From the NCBI GenBank assembly GCA_905233135.1, contig CAJOCQ010000001.1, forward strand, positions 240,795-304,794: a stretch of 64,000 nt of DNA, in the 5' to 3' direction. The translations under genes and the position numbers were made by a program. Position 1 is the first letter of the stretch, and each line of letters starts with the position of its first letter. Shown piece after piece: positions 15,714 to 24,249 of this stretch. Origin of the DNA: an uncultured Selenomonadaceae bacterium. Its GTDB lineage: Bacteria > Bacillota > Negativicutes > Selenomonadales > Selenomonadaceae. Below the pieces are notes generated by a model that did no database searches, was not told the origin of the DNA, and saw nothing but the letters and a program-made list of their open reading frames with translations.

Positions 15714-18325
15714 TTACGTACAGCAATTTCAGCAGTTTCAAACATTTTGGGCAAGCCTTCGGGATTTTTGCCGCCCGCCTGCGCCATATCGGGACGCCCG
15801 CCGCCGCCGCCGCCAATGAGTTTAGAAATTTCCTTGACGATTTTTCCTGCGTGAACGCCGAGTGCAACTGCTTTTTTGTCAGCTTTAACAACTAAATTAA
15901 CTTTGCCGTCATTTACCGCCGCCAAAACTGCAACGCCAGTATCAATTTTATCAATAAGAAAATCTGCAATTTCGCGCAGTTTGTCCATATTTTCAGCCTG
16001 CGCGACGCCCGACAAATATTTTAACTGTCCAATTTCTTTTGCGCCGATTAAAAGTTTTTGCGCTTCAGCTTTTTCTTTCATAGCTTCAGCTTGTTCAATG
16101 CGCTTTTTCATAGATTTTTCTTCAGCAAGAATTTTTTCAACTTGCGCGGGTAAATCTTCTGCGCGAACTTTTAAAAGCGTGGAAACTGAATTTAAAATTT
16201 GAGTTTGTTTATTGGCGTCAAGAATTGCGGCACGTCCTGTAATAGCTTCAATTCTGCGCACGCCCGCCGCAACGCCGCTTTCACTGACGATTTTAAATCT
16301 GCCGATTTGCCCGACGTTTTTAACGTGCGAGCCGCCGCAAAGTTCAATACTGAAATTCGGCACGCTTACAACTCTTACAACATCGCCGTATTTTTCGCCG
16401 AATAAAGCCATTGCGCCGAGTTTTTTTGCGTCGTCAATTTTCATTTGTTTAATATCAACGTCAACAGCCTTTAAAATTTCTTCGTTGACCATTTCTTCAA
16501 CGGCGGCAATTTGCGCGGGAGTTACCGGTTCAAAATTTGAAAAGTCAAAGCGCAGTCTTTCAGGCGTAACGAGTGAGCCCGCTTGGTGCACTTGTTCGCC
16601 TACAACTTTTCTAAGTGCGGCTTGCAATAAATGCGTTGCAGTATGGTTACGCGCGGAAGAAAGTTTTTTATCTGCGTCAACGATAATTTTAACTTTTTCG
16701 CCAACTTTAATTTGTCCTTCTTCAACGTATGCCTCGTGATAAATTGTGCCGTCAGGAAGTTTTTTGGCGTTGTCAATTCTGATTTTTGCAACTTCGCCCA
16801 AAAATTCCCCAACGTCTCCGACTTGCCCGCCGCCTTCTGCGTAAAAGGGCGTAGCCTGTAAAATTATTCCCGCCTCTTCGCCGTCGTGAATTTCTTCGAC
16901 AAGCTTGCCGTTTTTCCACATTGCAACAATTTTTGAAGTTTCAGCGGTTGAATCAGCCTTCAAAGATTTTGTATCGATTGAAGAAAGGTCGGGAATTGCC
17001 GCCCATTCATTGGCGGCACGCGCGGCGCGGGCGCGTTGGCGTTGATTTTCCATAGCTTTATTAAAGCCGTCTTTATCGGGCGTCAAAGAATTTTCAGCCA
17101 AAATTTCTTCAGTCAATTCAAAGGGGAAGCCGTAAGTATCATAAAGTTTGAAAATAAATTCGCCGCCGAGTTCAGATTTTTTCGCCTGTTTAACGGCGTC
17201 AATTTCTTTAGTCAAAAGTTCCATACCCTGCGCGAGGGTTGCAGCGAATCTGTCTTCTTCGATACGAATAACTTTTTTTATGTACTGAATATTTTTTTCA
17301 AGTTCTTCAAAATCAGCAACGCCGTTATAAATTTTTGCAACGGCATCAACCGCGCCTTCAAGGAAAGCGTTTTTAATTCCCAACATTCTGCCGTGACGAA
17401 TTGCGCGCCTTAAAATTCTGCGCAAAACGTAGCCGCGCCCTTCGTTTGAAGGCAAAATTCCGTCCATAATCATAATTGACATTGAGCGGGCGTGGTCTGC
17501 AATGACTTTGAAGGAAATATCTTTTTTGGCGTCATCGCCGTATTTTAAGCCGCTGATTTTTTCCACGTACTCAATAATCGGGAAAAGTAAATCCGTTTCA
17601 AAGTTGGTTTTCTTGTTTTGAAGAACTGAAGCCAATCTTTCCAAGCCGCAACCTGTATCAATATTTTTATGTTCCAAAGGTTCGTACTTGCCGTCTTCGG
17701 TTTTATTGTATTGCGTGAAAACCAAATTCCAAATTTCCAAATATCTGTCGCAATCGCAACCGGGAGCGCAGGTATCCTTGCCGCAGCCGCGCTCTTCGCC
17801 CAAATCGATATAAATTTCTGAATCGGGACCGCAAGGACCGCCCGTCCCAATTTCCCAAAAATTATCTTCCATTCGTACGATATGTTCAGGATTTAAGCCC
17901 GGCTGTTTCTTCCAAATTTCGGCGGCTTCGTCGTCTTTAGGATAAATCGAAATCCAAAGTTTATCTTTCGGCAGTTGGCAAATTTCGGTTAAAAATTCCC
18001 AAGCCCAAGGAATTGCTTCAGCTTTAAAATAATCGCCGAATGAAAAATTTCCCAACATTTCAAAATAGGTATGATGACGCGCAGTGCGTCCGACGTTTTC
18101 AATATCGCCCGTGCGTACGCAACGTTGAGAAGTTGTAACGCGGCGGCGCGGCGGCGTAACTTTGCCCGTGAAAAATGCTTTAAAGGGTGCCATTCCCGCG
18201 CCTATCATTAATAAAGTTGGATCGTCTTTCGGAATAAGTGACGCGCTCGGCAAGTGCAAATGTCCCTTACTTTCAAAAAATTTTACGTACGCCTCGCGCA
18301 GTTCATTTCCCGTCATATATTTCAA
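15695..18325 (-). CDS. alaS: Alanyl-tRNA synthetase
   Basis: Charges tRNA-Ala and removes mischarged Ser/Gly. The 876 residues cover the catalytic core (MTGNELREAYVKFFESKGH; RCVRTGDIENVGRTARHHT), the tRNA-recognition region, the editing domain with HTATH and CGGSH zinc motifs, and the C-Ala domain ending GGGGGGRPDMAQAGG. The TTG at 18325 follows GGAGG at ideal distance; the ATG at 18316 is 9 bases further. No T-box leader is visible upstream. The final residues come from the short repeat at 15651-15713. Confidence 0.96.
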   Translation of the reverse strand: MKYMTGNELREAYVKFFESKGHLHLPSASLIPKDDPTLLMIGAGMAPFKAFFTGKVTPPRRRVTTSQRCVRTGDIENVGRTARHHTYFEMLGNFSFGDYFKAEAIPWAWEFLTEICQLPKDKLWISIYPKDDEAAEIWKKQPGLNPEHIVRMEDNFWEIGTGGPCGPDSEIYIDLGEERGCGKDTCAPGCDCDRYLEIWNLVFTQYNKTEDGKYEPLEHKNIDTGCGLERLASVLQNKKTNFETDLLFPIIEYVEKISGLKYGDDAKKDISFKVIADHARSMSIMIMDGILPSNEGRGYVLRRILRRAIRHGRMLGIKNAFLEGAVDAVAKIYNGVADFEELEKNIQYIKKVIRIEEDRFAATLAQGMELLTKEIDAVKQAKKSELGGEFIFKLYDTYGFPFELTEEILAENSLTPDKDGFNKAMENQRQRARAARAANEWAAIPDLSSIDTKSLKADSTAETSKIVAMWKNGKLVEEIHDGEEAGIILQATPFYAEGGGQVGDVGEFLGEVAKIRIDNAKKLPDGTIYHEAYVEEGQIKVGEKVKIIVDADKKLSSARNHTATHLLQAALRKVVGEQVHQAGSLVTPERLRFDFSNFEPVTPAQIAAVEEMVNEEILKAVDVDIKQMKIDDAKKLGAMALFGEKYGDVVRVVSVPNFSIELCGGSHVKNVGQIGRFKIVSESGVAAGVRRIEAITGRAAILDANKQTQILNSVSTLLKVRAEDLPAQVEKILAEEKSMKKRIEQAEAMKEKAEAQKLLIGAKEIGQLKYLSGVAQAENMDKLREIADFLIDKIDTGVAVLAAVNDGKVNLVVKADKKAVALGVHAGKIVKEISKLIGGGGGGRPDMAQAGGKNPEGLPKMFETAEIAVRNLGNRN

Positions 18326-18365
18326 ATTTCCTGCCTCCTAAATTTTTAGCAAATGTGCTCATAAT

Positions 18366-18441
18366 AAAGGAAAGAGGATAAAGGAGGAAGGACAAAGGGA
18401 ATTGAAAAACTTTTTCCTTTAAACTTTTTCCTTTTTCCTAA
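18366..18441. repeat. Short degenerate repeat (AAAGGA type), inverted
   Basis: AGGAAAGAGGATAAAGGAGG faces CCTTTAAACTTTTTCCTTTT. It lies between alaS and the upstream small gene. Confidence 0.6.
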
Positions 18442-18475
18442 ATTAAAAAAATTTATGAACACAAATTCTCAAGAA

Positions 18476-18745
18476 TTACACGCACTTAAGCTCCCTAATT
18501 GCGCCGTAAGTAATAAATTGGCTTGCGTCAACAGGGTTGCCATTGGTAACAATTTCTTCGATTTTGGCGAAATTTTCTTCAGCAATTTTAATTCTGCCGG
18601 CGTTGCATTCGGCTTTAATTTTTTGCAAAAGTCTCTTGCGCGAAACAAGCGTATCTTTGAATGTCAAGTTGTTGTAAAAAATATTCATAGTAGATTCGCT
18701 TTTTTCTGCGTTGCAGTTGAAGAAAACGAAAATTTTGCTCGCCAT
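18476..18745 (-). CDS. Hypothetical small protein upstream of alaS
   Basis: An 89-residue cytoplasmic protein starting MASKIFVFFNCNAEKSESTMN. The ATG at 18745 follows GGAAGGTGA; the upstream GTG at 18754 is inside that site. It has no recognised domain; the N-terminal F-V-F-F-N-C-N segment reads as a buried beta strand and the rest as helices. It precedes alaS, from which a short repeat separates it. Confidence 0.6.
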   Translation of the reverse strand: MASKIFVFFNCNAEKSESTMNIFYNNLTFKDTLVSRKRLLQKIKAECNAGRIKIAEENFAKIEEIVTNGNPVDASQFITYGAIRELKCV

Positions 18746-18814
18746 AAAATTCACCTTCCATAAATTAATTTAACACGGGCGCAGTATAGCATTTTTTTTT
18801 CAGCATTGCAAATG

Positions 18815-18880
18815 TTATAGGTGGCAGGTGACAGGTTACAGGTGACAGGTGTCAGGGATTAGGTGTCAGGTGTTAGGGAT
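18815..18880. repeat. Short degenerate tandem repeat (CAGGTGA/TTAGGTGT type)
   Basis: About nine imperfect 7-8 base units such as GGCAGGTGACAGGTTACAGG and TTAGGTGTCAGGTGTTAGGG. It lies in the divergent region between the small minus-strand gene and the porin promoter. Confidence 0.8.
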
Positions 18881-18933
18881 TGTTGAAAATTTTCAAATTG
18901 CTTGAAAAAATTTAAAGTATCCGCCTTGCAAGC

Positions 18934-18962
18934 TTGAAAAAATTTTTCTACAGTGTTAATAT
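18934..18962 (+). promoter_or_regulatory. Promoter of the porin gene
   Basis: TTGAAA at 18934-18939 and TAATAT at 18957-18962 are separated by 17 bases, 38 bases before the ATG. GGAGG precedes the ATG. Confidence 0.65.
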
Positions 18963-18999
18963 TCAACGCGGCTTTAAAATTTTTTGAGGAGGTTTTGAA

Positions 19000-20076
19000 A
19001 TGAAAAAATATATTGCGTCGGCTTTAACAGCGGTTGCAGTTTTTGGCGCGGCGTCAACAACTTTTGCAAAGTCTACCGAAGAAGAAATTGCAGAACTAAA
19101 AGCGCGTATCGCCGAACTTGAAAGAATTGTCCAACAACAGCAAAATAATTCCACCGTCAATAACAAAGAAGTTTCAAATTTAGATTCGCGCGTTACAGAT
19201 TTGGAAAAGTCCAAGAAAAATTCTTTGGCTGACAGATTCACTATCGGCGGCGAATTGCGCTGGAGTTATTGGAACCTTTATAAAAATCCCGACGCAAGCA
19301 ATTTGCAAATTCGTATTTTGCCGACTTTTAAAATTGACGACCATTTTGCAATTAAAGCGCGTTTCAGAGGGCAACATAACACGCAAAACGACACAAGGGC
19401 TTATTCAAGCAATACCGCTTTTCGTACAGATTGGATGTATCTTGAATCGAAATTCGGCAAATTGCAAGTCAACGCGGGTAAAGTTCCGCTTTATACAAAT
19501 GTTGACAGAGGCTTGGTTGTTGATTCAGATTTCAGCGGCGTGCAAGTTATGTTTGGCAATGTAGTTAAAGCACAAGTCAACGCGGGGCATTGGAGCCAAG
19601 AAGGAAATTATATCGGCGCAGAAGTACGCGGCAATGTTACTGAAAATTTAAATGCAGGCGTAGGTTATCACTATTTCAAACAAAACAGCTCCGACAATAA
19701 ACAAAGTATCGTAGCGGGCGGCATTGGCTACAAATTTACGCCCGACGTTGAACTCTTCGGCGCGGTTGCACATAACAGCAAGGCTGACAGCGATAAAACC
19801 GCTTACAATATCGAACTCGACTACAAGGGCGCGAACAGAAATGTTAAATCAAGTTGGGGCGTTTACGCCGCCTATCGTTACGCGCCGCGCAGTACAGCTC
19901 TTGCGGCTACTTATAATACTTTCGGGCAAACTACAAACAAAAAAGGTTTTGAATTTGGCGCGTCGTGGACGCCGTATAAAGGCATTGTTACTGATATTGC
20001 ATATTTTCACGGCAAATATTTTAACAACGGCGGCAACGACAGAACTTTCTTTGCGCGTGCAAGGGCTTATTTCTGA
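19000..20076 (+). CDS. Outer-membrane porin-like beta-barrel with coiled-coil stalk
   Basis: A 358-residue exported protein. The signal peptide ends ASTTFA (about 1-23), then a coiled coil (about 26-75: EEEIAELKARIAELERIV and a second heptad stretch), then a predicted beta-barrel of alternating aromatic strands ending in the BAM-type C-terminal Phe (ARAYF). It has no SLH domain, unlike the OmpM proteins that tether the Negativicutes outer membrane to the wall; the coiled coil may play a spacer role. It has its own promoter and terminator, as for an abundant protein. Confidence 0.8.
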   Translation: MKKYIASALTAVAVFGAASTTFAKSTEEEIAELKARIAELERIVQQQQNNSTVNNKEVSNLDSRVTDLEKSKKNSLADRFTIGGELRWSYWNLYKNPDASNLQIRILPTFKIDDHFAIKARFRGQHNTQNDTRAYSSNTAFRTDWMYLESKFGKLQVNAGKVPLYTNVDRGLVVDSDFSGVQVMFGNVVKAQVNAGHWSQEGNYIGAEVRGNVTENLNAGVGYHYFKQNSSDNKQSIVAGGIGYKFTPDVELFGAVAHNSKADSDKTAYNIELDYKGANRNVKSSWGVYAAYRYAPRSTALAATYNTFGQTTNKKGFEFGASWTPYKGIVTDIAYFHGKYFNNGGNDRTFFARARAYF

Positions 20077-20097
20077 TAAATATTTTTTCTGCAAAAA

Positions 20098-20131
20098 AAT
20101 TAATCCCGTCAAGCGGCGGGATTTTTTTAAT
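20098..20131. terminator. Bidirectional terminator between porin and tonB
   Basis: AATCCCG and CGGGATT form the stem around TCAAGCGG, with an A run on the left and seven T on the right. Confidence 0.85.
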
Positions 20132-20821
20132 TTAAGAAAATTTTTTAAAATCGAATTGAATAACTTTGGAACTTTCCATAGGTCTGCCCTTATCGTCGAG
20201 CGCGGGGCGGAAATTCCATTTTTTAATATAATCCTGCGCGAGGCTGTCAACCAACATTCTGCCTGAACCTTGAACAATCTCCGCGCCGCTAACTTCGCCC
20301 TTTTTGTTAATTTTGACGTTGAGAATAATTTTGCCGGTGTAACCTAAGCCGCTGCCTTTTTGCGGATAAACTTCATTTACGATAACAGCGGGGCGATTTA
20401 ATTTTTGCGGCAAATTTTCTTCAACGGGCTTTTCAACTTTGGGCGTCGTTTCAGTTTCAGAAATTTTTTGTTGAACGGGCGGCGGCGTTTGAATTTTTTC
20501 GGGCTTTAAAATTTCTGCAGGCTTAGGAATTTCAGGCGACGTAAATTGCGGCGGCTCAAAAACTGTTTCAGGGATTTTTATTTCAGGCATTACAATTTCA
20601 GGAAATTCGGGGATTGTTTCAACTTCCGCAGTTTCAAGCGGCGCGGCTGATTCTTCGACAAAATTTTCTGCCGCTAAATCTACGTCAATAAATTCTTCTT
20701 CAACGGGCAAAATTTTTTCAGTAAAGATTTTCGGCAGGGCGAATGTTAAACAAATTCCCGCCGCCAAATGTATCAGCAACGATAAAAAAATTGCCTGCCG
20801 CCAATATTTTAAGCGTGTCAT
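20132..20821 (-). CDS. tonB: TonB energy-transducing protein
   Basis: Transmits proton-motive force to outer-membrane receptors. One transmembrane segment (about 11-30), a proline/glutamate-rich periplasmic spacer (about 40-150) and a C-terminal TonB domain (about 150-229: YTGKIILNVKINKKGEVSGA, VDSLAQDYIKKWNFRPA) are visible. It lies immediately after exbD with a 4-base overlap. No TonB-dependent receptor gene is in the window. The context ties it to ExbB/ExbD and a superoxide reductase. Confidence 0.9.
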   Translation of the reverse strand: MTRLKYWRQAIFLSLLIHLAAGICLTFALPKIFTEKILPVEEEFIDVDLAAENFVEESAAPLETAEVETIPEFPEIVMPEIKIPETVFEPPQFTSPEIPKPAEILKPEKIQTPPPVQQKISETETTPKVEKPVEENLPQKLNRPAVIVNEVYPQKGSGLGYTGKIILNVKINKKGEVSGAEIVQGSGRMLVDSLAQDYIKKWNFRPALDDKGRPMESSKVIQFDFKKFS

Positions 20822-21228
20822 TTTTTAAGCTCCGTAGCTATTGAAACTTTTTTTGCACCGGATTTTTTCAGCAAGTCCAGCACTGCAACAATATTTTCAT
20901 ATCGCGCAGATTTATCGCCGCGCAGTACAAAAATTGCGTCCTTGTCCGCCTCAAGTTCATAATAAATTTTTTGCGCCAAAATTTCCGCTGTAACTTTTTC
21001 TTCGCCGAAAATAACTTCGCCCGTTGCCAAAACTGTAATTGGTACAACGTTGGGGCGCGTTTCTTTTTGTGCGATTGAAGATTGCGGCAACGCTACTTGT
21101 AACGAATTTGTTTGCACCATATAAATTGTTGACAGCATAAAAAATACCAACAGAAATAACATTATGTCAATCATCGGGATTATCATAACGAGCGGCTGAT
21201 TTTTTTCGCGGAAGTCACGCCTTTTCAT
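20818..21228 (-). CDS. exbD: ExbD/TolR biopolymer transport protein
   Basis: Proton-channel partner of ExbB. A single N-terminal transmembrane helix (about 17-37, PMIDIMLFLLVFFML) carries the essential Asp in MIDIML; a periplasmic domain follows. The ATG at 21228 lies after GGAGG; the in-frame TTG at 21243 would overlap this ribosome site. It overlaps the end of exbB by 14 bases. Confidence 0.92.
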   Translation of the reverse strand: MKRRDFREKNQPLVMIIPMIDIMLFLLVFFMLSTIYMVQTNSLQVALPQSSIAQKETRPNVVPITVLATGEVIFGEEKVTAEILAQKIYYELEADKDAIFVLRGDKSARYENIVAVLDLLKKSGAKKVSIATELKK

Positions 21229-21817
21229 TTTGGAAACCTCCAACTACAAGCGCGGAAATTTTATCAAGTTCAGTTAATTTTTCGTCGAGCTTTTGAGCAA
21301 GGAAAGTATGAACAATCAGCGCGAAAATCGCCACGCATAAACCCGTTGCAGTCGCAATTAACGCTTCGCCAATTCCGCCCGTTATCGCCAAAGGTTGCCC
21401 TGCCTGTATGCTGAAAATATTAAATGAGTCAATCATTCCGAAAATTGTACCGAGCAAACCTAAAAGCGGCGCAAGTGTAACAATCATTGAAAGATAATTT
21501 AAACGAGCGCGAAGTTGCATAGCGGCTTCATCGTACGCAACATTTACAGCCGCCTCAACGTTATCGCCGTGCGCGGCGGCGTCAATTCCCGCAAGTGCAA
21601 CGCCGCCGAAAATATTTTCTTCGCGCCTGCAAAGTTCCACGCCGTATGCAATATCTTTTTTGCGCAAAATTTCTTTCAAGTTGGAAATAAAATTTTCATT
21701 GACATTGCCCGCGCTTGCGTAAAATTTCAGCCGCTCAATTCCAATCGCACAAACAATTATTGAAGTTAAAATCAGCAGATAAATTACGGGGCCGCCTTTT
21801 AAAAGAATTTCAAGCAT
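21215..21817 (-). CDS. exbB: ExbB/TolQ proton channel protein
   Basis: A 200-residue membrane protein with three transmembrane helices (about 10-27, 108-128 and 149-170) and the family motif LAPLLGLLGTIFGMIDSF. It forms the proton channel with ExbD that powers TonB. It starts directly at the end of the superoxide reductase gene (one base between stop and ATG), which makes these four genes a single transcription unit. Confidence 0.92.
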   Translation of the reverse strand: MLEILLKGGPVIYLLILTSIIVCAIGIERLKFYASAGNVNENFISNLKEILRKKDIAYGVELCRREENIFGGVALAGIDAAAHGDNVEAAVNVAYDEAAMQLRARLNYLSMIVTLAPLLGLLGTIFGMIDSFNIFSIQAGQPLAITGGIGEALIATATGLCVAIFALIVHTFLAQKLDEKLTELDKISALVVGGFQNEKA

Positions 21818-22198
21818 TTAAATTTTCGCCATCCATAAGCCGTGCAAGTTGCAATATTCGTAAACTGCCAAAGGTGTATCGCCTTCCGCAATATAAAAAG
21901 TTGCCTCCGGTTTATCATTGAAATTTAAATAGCGGTGTTGTCCGCCAAATTTCGTTTGAAGGTAAATCCATTCGATAAGGTGCGCCTCCGTCATTGGGTG
22001 TTCAACGCTGCCGACTTTGACAGAAATTTTGTTGCCTTCGACTTCGACAACGGGGACGTGTTTTTCTTGCGCGGCGTCAGTGGTGTTCGCAGTCAAAACT
22101 TTCATTGGCGCGCCGTTGCAGGAAAGTTCGGCGGCGTTTTTGTTAATCAGCATTACCAAAGTTTTGTCTTCTGCAATAAAAATTCTACCTGTACTCAT
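21818..22198 (-). CDS. Superoxide reductase with degenerate desulforedoxin domain
   Basis: A 126-residue desulfoferrodoxin-like protein that reduces superoxide to peroxide without releasing O2. The catalytic iron site is complete: Glu46-Lys-His47, His67 and His73 in EHPMTEAH, and Cys116 and His119 in CNLHGLW. The N-terminal domain keeps the desulforedoxin fold outline (ELSCNGAPMKVL) but has only one of the four cysteines, so center I iron cannot bind; this matches the class III form known from Treponema. It heads the exbB-exbD-tonB unit with a strong AGGAGG site. Confidence 0.88.
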   Translation of the reverse strand: MSTGRIFIAEDKTLVMLINKNAAELSCNGAPMKVLTANTTDAAQEKHVPVVEVEGNKISVKVGSVEHPMTEAHLIEWIYLQTKFGGQHRYLNFNDKPEATFYIAEGDTPLAVYEYCNLHGLWMAKI

Positions 22199-22213
22199 AT
22201 TGAAAACCTCCTA

Positions 22214-22272
22214 AGTAGTGTGATAGTTGGATAGTGCGATAGTGTTATAGTTTTTTACTATTGCACTGTCAC
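22214..22272. repeat. Short degenerate repeat (GATAGTG type), inverted
   Basis: GTGTGATAGTTGGATAGTGC and repeats face TTTTTTACTATTGCACTGTC. It lies in the divergent gap between the superoxide reductase and yceD and may serve as a terminator or operator. Confidence 0.6.
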
Positions 22273-22388
22273 AATAAAAATTTTCTATACATTTTATAAA
22301 AATAAAAATAAACAAGCAAGTATTTTGAAAGGATATTTGCGCGCGGCGTTGAAGTAATTCTTGACAATAACAACGGCGGTGTTGTAAA

Positions 22389-22859
22389 ATGCTCAAAGTG
22401 CAGATTTTTAAAGGCGAAGTTGTACCTTTTGAATTTAAGCTGTCGGCGGAAAAATTTTGCAGTGAAGATTTTCTTGACAACGGCAAATTTGTCGGCGAAT
22501 TGGAAATTTCGGGCGAAACCGTGAATAACGGCGAAGAAACGATTGTACGCGGAAAAATTAATTGTTGCAAAGAATTTAATTGCGACAGATGCTTAGCGTT
22601 ATCGACAATAAACCAAATTCACGAATTTGAAGAAGAAATTGACAGCGCGGAAATTGTCGAAGACCTTTTCGATATTGGCGAACTTGTACGGGATATTTTA
22701 ATTGCAAGCCAACCGATACAAAATCTTTGCAAAGCCGATTGCAAGGGACTTTGCCCCGTCTGCGGACAAAATTTGAATGACGGCGAGTGTAGTTGCCAAA
22801 GGTTGAGTGTTGACCCGAGACTTGCACCGTTAATGAATTTCAAAATTGAGGAGGTGTGA
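22389..22859 (+). CDS. yceD: YceD/DUF177 family protein
   Basis: A 156-residue protein with the family's CDRCL near residue 65 and a C-terminal zinc cluster CKADCKGLCPVCGQNLN. It is almost always encoded just before rpmF, as here, and is linked to 23S rRNA accumulation in plants and bacteria. The ATG start has only a weak ribosome site. A good TTGACA (22361-22366) with TAAAAT (22385-22390) would overlap the start codon, so the promoter is unresolved. Confidence 0.9.
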   Translation: MLKVQIFKGEVVPFEFKLSAEKFCSEDFLDNGKFVGELEISGETVNNGEETIVRGKINCCKEFNCDRCLALSTINQIHEFEEEIDSAEIVEDLFDIGELVRDILIASQPIQNLCKADCKGLCPVCGQNLNDGECSCQRLSVDPRLAPLMNFKIEEV

Positions 22860-22862
22860 AGC

Positions 22863-23039
22863 TTGGCAGCACCAAAAAGAAAATTAAGCAAATCAAGACG
22901 TGACAGACGCCGCGCAAATTGGAAATTGGAAGCTCCAAACTATGTTCAATGTCCAAGATGCCACGAACCTAAACTCCCGCACCACGTGTGCTTGGAATGC
23001 GGTTACTATGACGGTAAAGAAGTTATAGAAACGGCTTGA
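22863..23039 (+). CDS. rpmF: 50S ribosomal protein L32
   Basis: A 58-residue ribosomal protein beginning with TTG and reading MAAPKRKLSKSRRDRRRAN, with the zinc-binding CPRC...CLEC pair of the cysteine-containing L32 form. It starts 4 bases after yceD, whose last codons hold the GGAGGTG ribosome site. A short hairpin with a T run follows, before plsX. Confidence 0.95.
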   Translation: MAAPKRKLSKSRRDRRRANWKLEAPNYVQCPRCHEPKLPHHVCLECGYYDGKEVIETA

Positions 23040-23050
23040 AAATAACGGAA

Positions 23051-23084
23051 ATTGTTGGGCAGGCATTGACCTGCTCATTTTTTT
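23051..23084 (+). terminator. Terminator or attenuator between rpmF and plsX
   Basis: GGGCAGG and CCTGCTC form the stem around CATTGA and are followed by eight T. plsX starts 16 bases later, so partial read-through is likely. Confidence 0.65.
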
Positions 23085-23099
23085 TATAGGAGTTGTTAA

Positions 23100-24113
23100 A
23101 TGAAACTTGCACTTGACGCAATGGGCGGCGATAACGCGCCCGCCGAAATTGTTAAAGGCGCAGTAGACGCCGTTAAAAAATATTCCTGCGAAATTGTTTT
23201 GGTAGGCAACGAAAACAAAATTCTTGAAGTCCTGCGCGAATTTCCCGATTGGCAAAATTTCCCCCTTACCATAAAACATACCGAAGAAGTTATAGAAATG
23301 AATGAACACCCCGCCGACGCCGTGCGCAATAAAAAAAATTCGTCAATCGTAGTTGCAACGCAAATGGTTAAAAGCGGCGAATGTGACGCGGTAATTTCAG
23401 CCGGTTCAACGGGCGCGGCAGTCGCAGCGGCGCAACTTATTTTGAAAAGAATTAAGGGAATTGACCGCGCCGCTATTGCTACGCCAATTCCTACGCCGCA
23501 AGGTGTATCGTTGCTTTTAGATTCGGGAGCAAATGTTGACAGCAAGCCTAAACATTTGATTCAGAGCGGGATTATGGGTGCGCTTTACTGCGAACACGTT
23601 TTAGGTAAAAAAAATCCAAAAGTCGGCTTGTTGAATATCGGCGAAGAGGAAACCAAAGGCAACGAACAGGCGAAGGAAACTTTTCAGCTTTTTAAAAATA
23701 TGACAACGATAAATTTTTATGGAAATGCTGAAGGGCGCGATATTCCGACGGGCAAATTTGACGTTATCGTTTGCGACGGCTTTGTCGGCAATATAGTTTT
23801 GAAACTAGCTGAAGGACTTGCAACAACAATTTTTAAATTGATAAAAGAGGCGATTGACGCGGGCAGCGTCGGCGCAAAATTGGGCGCAGTGCTTTTAATG
23901 CCTACTTTGAAAGAACTTGCAAAAAAATTGGATGCGTCAGAATACGGCGGCGCACCGCTTCTCGGCGTTGACGGCTGTTGCATAATAAGTCACGGCAGCT
24001 CGGACGCAAGAGCTATTTTTAACGCTATAGGGCTTGCAAATAATTATGTCAACAATAACGTTCTGGAACATATTAAAACCGCTCTTGAAGAAGAATTAAT
24101 GGCTAAAGACTAG
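23100..24113 (+). CDS. plsX: Phosphate acyltransferase PlsX
   Basis: Makes acyl-phosphate from acyl-ACP for membrane phospholipid synthesis. The 337 residues start MKLALDAMGGDNAP and contain the STGA, RPAIA-like (RAAIATPIPTPQG), LLDSGANVD and HGSSDA motifs. The yceD-rpmF-plsX order is classical. The TAG stop is the first bases of a short TTAGGG-type repeat. Confidence 0.95.
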   Translation: MKLALDAMGGDNAPAEIVKGAVDAVKKYSCEIVLVGNENKILEVLREFPDWQNFPLTIKHTEEVIEMNEHPADAVRNKKNSSIVVATQMVKSGECDAVISAGSTGAAVAAAQLILKRIKGIDRAAIATPIPTPQGVSLLLDSGANVDSKPKHLIQSGIMGALYCEHVLGKKNPKVGLLNIGEEETKGNEQAKETFQLFKNMTTINFYGNAEGRDIPTGKFDVIVCDGFVGNIVLKLAEGLATTIFKLIKEAIDAGSVGAKLGAVLLMPTLKELAKKLDASEYGGAPLLGVDGCCIISHGSSDARAIFNAIGLANNYVNNNVLEHIKTALEEELMAKD

Positions 24114-24145
24114 GGATTAGTGAATTGAAATTCTGTTTCCTAAAT
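24111..24145. repeat. Short degenerate repeat (TAGGGATTAGTGAATTG type)
   Basis: TAGGGATTAG at the plsX stop and CTGTTTCCTAAAT 15 bases on match arms of the other short repeats in the window. It supplies the plsX stop codon. Confidence 0.55.
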
Positions 24146-24194
24146 TATAAAAACATTTCAGCGAACATAAAAAATTCCATAAGCCTTAATAAGA

Positions 24195-24223
24195 TTGAAA
24201 TAAAAATTTTCGCAGGTTATAAT
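24195..24223 (+). promoter_or_regulatory. Promoter of fabK
   Basis: TTGAAA at 24195-24200 and a perfect TATAAT at 24218-24223 with a 17-base spacer. AGGAGGA precedes the fabK start. Confidence 0.75.
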
Positions 24224-24249
24224 ATAAAAAGTTAGGAGGAAGATTTTTA

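Noticed and set aside
18326..18475. A T-box riboswitch before alaS.
   Set aside because: No T-box consensus or specifier hairpin is visible; the sequence is a short degenerate inverted repeat.
22361..22390. A TTGACA/TAAAAT promoter just before yceD.
   Set aside because: The -10 box overlaps the yceD ATG, so transcripts would lack the start codon; the true promoter could not be fixed.
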